From CAYLLT01 sp964591605 (lineage in GTDB: Bacteria; Planctomycetota; Phycisphaerae; UBA1845; PWPN01), in the NCBI GenBank assembly GCA_964591605.1, contig CAZQEN010000317.1, forward strand, positions 1-8,966: a DNA stretch of 8,966 bases, given 5' to 3'. The notes beneath the pieces are model-generated. The model was given only the letters and a program-made list of their open reading frames with translations, ran no database searches and was not told the DNA's origin. Positions 5,945 to 8,966 of this stretch are shown here, piece after piece; the first letter of the stretch is position 1, and every line of letters begins with the position of its first letter. The position numbers and the translations under genes were made by a program.

Positions 5945-8207
5945 CACACCGGCGGTCGAGATTCGGGAGAGCATCGAGCGGTTCGGGCCGCACACCGCGT
6001 TCATGGGCGGGCAGCGGCTCGACCCGGGGGCGGAGCCGGCGCGGCTGGTGAAGACGCACTGCTGCTTCTGCGGCCAGCAGTGCGGGATCCAGCTCAAGGT
6101 GCGCGACAACCGGGTGATCGGCTTTGAGCCCTGGCAGGAGTTCCCGTTCAACACGGGCATGCTGTGTCCGAAGGGGGTGAAGCGGTACCTGCAGGGGGCC
6201 CATCCGGACCGGCTGCTGCACGCGTATGCCCGCGATCCGCAGGCGCCCGGCGGCTTCCGGGCGATCGGCTATGACGAAGCGATCGGCCGGGTTGCGTCGG
6301 AAATCGAGCGGATTCAGAGCACGTACGGGAACGACGCGTTCGGGCTGCTGAGCGGGGCGAGCCTGACCACCGAGAAGACGTATCTGATGGGCAAGTTCGC
6401 CCGAATGTGCCTGCGGACGCGGCACATCGACTACAACGGGCGGCTGTGCATGGTGAGTGCGGCGGCGGCCAATAAGAAGGCGTTCGGGATCGACCGGGCG
6501 GCCAACCCGTGGAGCGATATCCTGAAGGCGCAGGTGGTGTGGATCAGCGGGGCGAACGTGGCCGAGTGCGCGCCGATCACCACGAATTACGTCTGGCAGG
6601 CGCGGGAGAACGGCGCACGGATCATCGTGGTCGATCCGCGGATCACGCCCATCGCCCGGACGTGTGATCTGTTCCTGCCGGTCAAGCCGGGGCGCGACAT
6701 CGCGCTGTTCAACGGCATCCTGCACCTGATGATCGAGAACGACTGGCTGGATCACCGGTTCATCGACGCACACACCGTCGGATTCGATGCGGTGGCCGAG
6801 AGCGTGCGGGAGTGGACCCCGGAGAAGACGGCGCGCGTGACGGGCATCGCCGAGCGTTCGATCCGCCAGGCGGCGGAATGGTGGGGGACGGCCCGCAGCA
6901 GTTTTCTGCTGCACGCCCGCGGGATCGAGCATCACACGCATGGCGTCCAGAACTGTCTGGGGGCGATCAACATCGTGCTGGCCTCCGGGCGGATCGGGCG
7001 GGAGGGCTGCGGCTACGCGACGATCACCGGCCAGGCGAACGGACAAGGGGGGCGCGAGCACGGCCAGAAGGCCGATCAGCTTCCCGGCGGCCGCGATCTG
7101 GCCCATCCGGAGCATCGCGCCCATATCGCCCGCATCTGGGGCATGGAGGAGCGCGATCTGCCGCAGCCGGGCGTGGACTGCTACGAGATGTTCCGCAAGA
7201 TCGACCGGGGGGAGATCCGTGGGCTGCTGAGCATCTGCTTCAATCCGAAGGTGTCGCTGCCGGACAACAACTTCGTCGCCAGGGCGCTGGATCGGCTCGA
7301 ATTCTACGTGGCGATTGACTTCTTCCTGAACGAGACCGCGCGTCATGCGGACGTGGTGCTTCCCGGGTCGCTGCACGAGGAAGACGAAGGGCTGGTCACG
7401 CAGATCGAGGGGCGGGTGATCCGGATCAACCAGGCGGTCGATCCGCCGGGCGAGGCACGGCAGGACTGGCGGATCATTCAGGACCTGGCCCGGGCGCTGA
7501 AGCGCGAGCGGGGTTTCACGTTCGGCAGCCCGCGCGAGATCTTCGAGGAGCTGCGTGTCGCCTCGAAGGGCGGCGTGGCGGATTATTCGGGCATCACGTA
7601 CGAAAAAGTCGAGCGGCAGTACGGCGTGTTCTGGCCGTGCCCGAGCGAGGATCCGCAGGGCCGGCCGATCGATCATCCCGGGACGCCGCGCCTGTTCGAG
7701 CCGGGTTCGTGGAACCCGGTGGCGCGGGGGGCCGGTCCGTACTACTTTCCGGACGGCAGGGCGCGGTTCAACGTCGCGCCATACACGCCGCCGGCGGAGG
7801 ACGTGGACGCGGAGTATCCGCTGATGCTGACGACGGGGCGGGTGGTGAGCCAGTTTCTGTCGGGCACGCAGACGCGGCGGATCGGGCCGCTGGTCGAGCA
7901 GTATCCCGAGCCCCGGATCGAGCTGCATCCCCAGCTCGCGGCGAAGCTGGGCATCGCGGACGGCGACTGGACGACGGCGGAGTCGCGCCGCGGATCGTGC
8001 ACGCTGCGGGCGCAGGTGGTGGCGACGATCCGGCCGGATACGGTGTTCATTCCGTACCACTGGCCGGGCCGCAAGAGCGCGAATCAGCTCACGATCGCCG
8101 CGCAGGACCCGATCTCGAAGATCCCCGAGTACAAGGTGTGCGCGGTGCGGGTGCGGAAGGCGGACGGTCCGCCGGACTATGCGAGTGAACTGGAGCCGCA
8201 GCAGTAA
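5940..8207 (+). CDS. Molybdopterin oxidoreductase, assimilatory nitrate reductase (Nas/NarB)-like catalytic subunit
   Basis: This 755-residue protein belongs to the DMSO-reductase superfamily and binds a bis-molybdopterin cofactor. Cysteines C41-x2-C44-x3-C48 and C76 (THCCFCGQQC, MLCPKG) hold an N-terminal [4Fe-4S] cluster. C170 in NGRLCMVSAAAANKKAFG sits where NapA, NasA and NarB place the cysteine that binds molybdenum. Other family blocks are SGANVAECAPI, VVDPRITPIARTCDLFLPVKPG (readable as two blocks, VVDPRITPIA and CDLFLPVKPG), TGQANGQGGREHGQKADQLPG (347-385 region, pterin contact), and ADVVLPGS. A C-terminal dinucleotide-binding domain spans about 625-740 (LMLTTGRV, IPYHWPG). There is no Tat signal, so it is cytoplasmic. 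The length fits Nas/NarB enzymes without extra domains. Its neighbours supply four-cluster Fe-S and membrane haem-type partners. Nitrate is the most likely substrate, but formate dehydrogenase-like or another oxyanion activity cannot be excluded. The start lies in repeat copy 2 with only a weak upstream GAGAG. Confidence 0.85.
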   Translation: MSTPAVEIRESIERFGPHTAFMGGQRLDPGAEPARLVKTHCCFCGQQCGIQLKVRDNRVIGFEPWQEFPFNTGMLCPKGVKRYLQGAHPDRLLHAYARDPQAPGGFRAIGYDEAIGRVASEIERIQSTYGNDAFGLLSGASLTTEKTYLMGKFARMCLRTRHIDYNGRLCMVSAAAANKKAFGIDRAANPWSDILKAQVVWISGANVAECAPITTNYVWQARENGARIIVVDPRITPIARTCDLFLPVKPGRDIALFNGILHLMIENDWLDHRFIDAHTVGFDAVAESVREWTPEKTARVTGIAERSIRQAAEWWGTARSSFLLHARGIEHHTHGVQNCLGAINIVLASGRIGREGCGYATITGQANGQGGREHGQKADQLPGGRDLAHPEHRAHIARIWGMEERDLPQPGVDCYEMFRKIDRGEIRGLLSICFNPKVSLPDNNFVARALDRLEFYVAIDFFLNETARHADVVLPGSLHEEDEGLVTQIEGRVIRINQAVDPPGEARQDWRIIQDLARALKRERGFTFGSPREIFEELRVASKGGVADYSGITYEKVERQYGVFWPCPSEDPQGRPIDHPGTPRLFEPGSWNPVARGAGPYYFPDGRARFNVAPYTPPAEDVDAEYPLMLTTGRVVSQFLSGTQTRRIGPLVEQYPEPRIELHPQLAAKLGIADGDWTTAESRRGSCTLRAQVVATIRPDTVFIPYHWPGRKSANQLTIAAQDPISKIPEYKVCAVRVRKADGPPDYASELEPQQ

Positions 8208-8212
8208 CCGGG

Positions 8213-8872
8213 ATGGTTCCGCAGAATCACGAGTTTTTCATCGACCCCTCGCGGTGCATCGGGTGCCAGGCGTGCGTGCAGGCCTGCAGTGAGTGTGACA
8301 CGCACAAGGGATACCCGATGATCCACCTGGAGTACGTGGAGCGGTCGCGCACGACGCAGACGACTCCGGTGATCTGCATGCACTGCGACTCGCCGACCTG
8401 CGCGGAGGTGTGCCCGGCGGACGCGATCAAGCGGACGGCGGACGGGGTGGTGCAGTCGGCGCGGAAGCCGCGGTGCATCGCGTGCAACAACTGCGTGCTC
8501 GCGTGCCCGTTCGGGGTGCCGAAGATGAAGGCCGAGTTCGAGCTGATGATGAAGTGCGACATGTGCTACGACCGCTCGTCGGCGGGGCTCAAGCCGATGT
8601 GCGCGGCGGTCTGTCCGAGCCAGGCGCTGTTTTTCGGCACGCGGCAGGAGCTCGAACAACTGCGGCCCAGCTCGCGGCCGATCAACCGCTTTCAATTCGG
8701 TGAGCAGACCATCACCACGAAGGTGCACATGCTCATTCCGGCGCGGAGCCGGGTTGAGCACGTGGACGTGACGGCGGCGATGGACGAGTCTGCGGTGGGC
8801 CGGACGATTTCGCTGGACGTTCTGGACGGCATCTTCGTGGAGAGGGCAGGCGGGCCGGAGGTGGCGTCATGA
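8213..8872 (+). CDS. Four-cluster [4Fe-4S] ferredoxin subunit (DmsB/NrfC/HybA-like)
   Basis: This 219-residue electron-transfer subunit has sixteen cysteines in four groups: C15-x2-C18-x2-C21-x3-C25; C55-x2-C58-x4-C63-x3-C67 followed by P; C88-x2-C91-x2-C94-x3-C98 followed by P; and C115-x2-C118-x11-C130-x3-C134 followed by P. This is the standard DmsB/NrfC layout in which clusters pair across two ferredoxin-like repeats. All positions are filled, so four [4Fe-4S] clusters are expected. C28 is an extra cysteine. Residues from about 145 onward form a tail without recognisable motifs. There is no Tat signal, in line with a cytoplasmic partner. The gene begins 5 bp after the oxidoreductase stop and its own stop overlaps the next ATG (ATGA). 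It should wire the molybdenum subunit to a membrane subunit. Confidence 0.9.
   Translation: MVPQNHEFFIDPSRCIGCQACVQACSECDTHKGYPMIHLEYVERSRTTQTTPVICMHCDSPTCAEVCPADAIKRTADGVVQSARKPRCIACNNCVLACPFGVPKMKAEFELMMKCDMCYDRSSAGLKPMCAAVCPSQALFFGTRQELEQLRPSSRPINRFQFGEQTITTKVHMLIPARSRVEHVDVTAAMDESAVGRTISLDVLDGIFVERAGGPEVAS
8857..8862 (+). promoter_or_regulatory. Strong ribosome binding site for the gene at 8869
   Basis: GGAGGT lies 6 bp before ATG 8869. It is the best Shine-Dalgarno sequence in the window and supports a real gene starting inside the end of the Fe-S subunit gene. Confidence 0.65.
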
Positions 8873-8966
8873 GCGAGGGTTTGCGATCGCCGGGGGCAGC
8901 CCTGCCCGAGCGGGTCCGGACGGGGACCGGGGTGGTGACGCCGGAAGGCCGGCCGGAGGCGCATCC
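8869..8966 (+). CDS. Start of an unidentified operon gene (truncated by window end)
   Basis: ATG at 8869 overlaps the Fe-S subunit stop by 4 bp (ATGA) and is preceded by GGAGGT. Only 32 complete codons are visible, beginning MSEGLRSPGAALPERVRTG. The segment is polar, rich in G, P, R and E, with no membrane helix, cysteine motif or signal peptide. I do not recognise it. By position it may encode another subunit or an accessory factor of the oxidoreductase, for example a membrane anchor, second ferredoxin, maturation factor or nitrite-related enzyme, but the sequence supports none of these specifically. Confidence 0.6.
   Translation, partial: MSEGLRSPGAALPERVRTGTGVVTPEGRPEAH

Noticed and set aside
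3054..8060. A minus-strand open frame of 1,668 codons across most of the redox operon.
   Set aside because: It is a by-product of high-GC codon use in the plus-strand genes. The translation is a monotonous R/H/P/Q-rich string with no domains, and the plus strand carries clear, motif-complete families over the same bases.

Overview
The window is GC-rich (roughly two thirds G+C by eye) and densely coded. Every convincing gene is on the plus strand. A ribonuclease Y gene, a secreted formylglycine-type sulfatase, and hairpin-rich intergenic repeats together suggest a member of Planctomycetota or a related PVC-group lineage. This is inference from gene style, since no taxonomic marker such as rRNA is present.

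Layout. Positions 1-258 are the 3' end of ribonuclease Y (rny). It overlaps by 4 bp a polyprenol-phosphate-mannose-synthase-like family 2 glycosyltransferase (255-1076). After a 78-bp gap comes a stand-alone secreted sulfatase (1155-2555), closed by a clean intrinsic terminator (2564-2581). A non-coding stretch of about 280 bp (2556-2834) follows. It holds two hairpins, an AT-richer segment with a weak FNR-like half-palindrome, and a good sigma-70-type promoter (TTGCCA, 17-bp spacer, TATATT at 2760-2788).

From 2835 to the window end there is one redox operon. It encodes: (1) a 12-helix NnrS-like membrane protein flanked by two small DUF1858/ScdA-N-like domains and ending in a Cys-rich tail; (2) a six-helix NarI/DsrM-like membrane protein with a soluble tail carrying two CxxC pairs; (3) a cytoplasmic-type molybdopterin oxidoreductase of the Nas/Nap/Fdh class with one N-terminal [4Fe-4S] site; (4) a DmsB/NrfC-like ferredoxin subunit with 16 cysteines arranged for four [4Fe-4S] clusters; and (5) the start of a further gene that runs off the window. 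The catalytic and Fe-S subunits lack Tat signals, so the complex probably faces the cytoplasm. The simplest reading is a quinol-linked, nitrate-reductase-like electron-transfer complex accompanied by a nitric-oxide-related membrane protein. The substrate cannot be fixed from sequence alone.

The most unusual structure is at 5692-5944. A 77-bp sequence covering the end of the NarI-like gene, the spacer and the next gene's start codon is present twice (73/77 identical). The copies flank a 99-bp insert made largely of perfect or near-perfect palindromes. The insert shares an 11-bp word, in inverted orientation, with the hairpin region downstream of the sulfatase, which suggests a dispersed palindromic repeat family. 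It widened what was probably a 13-bp intergenic gap to 189 bp within the operon.
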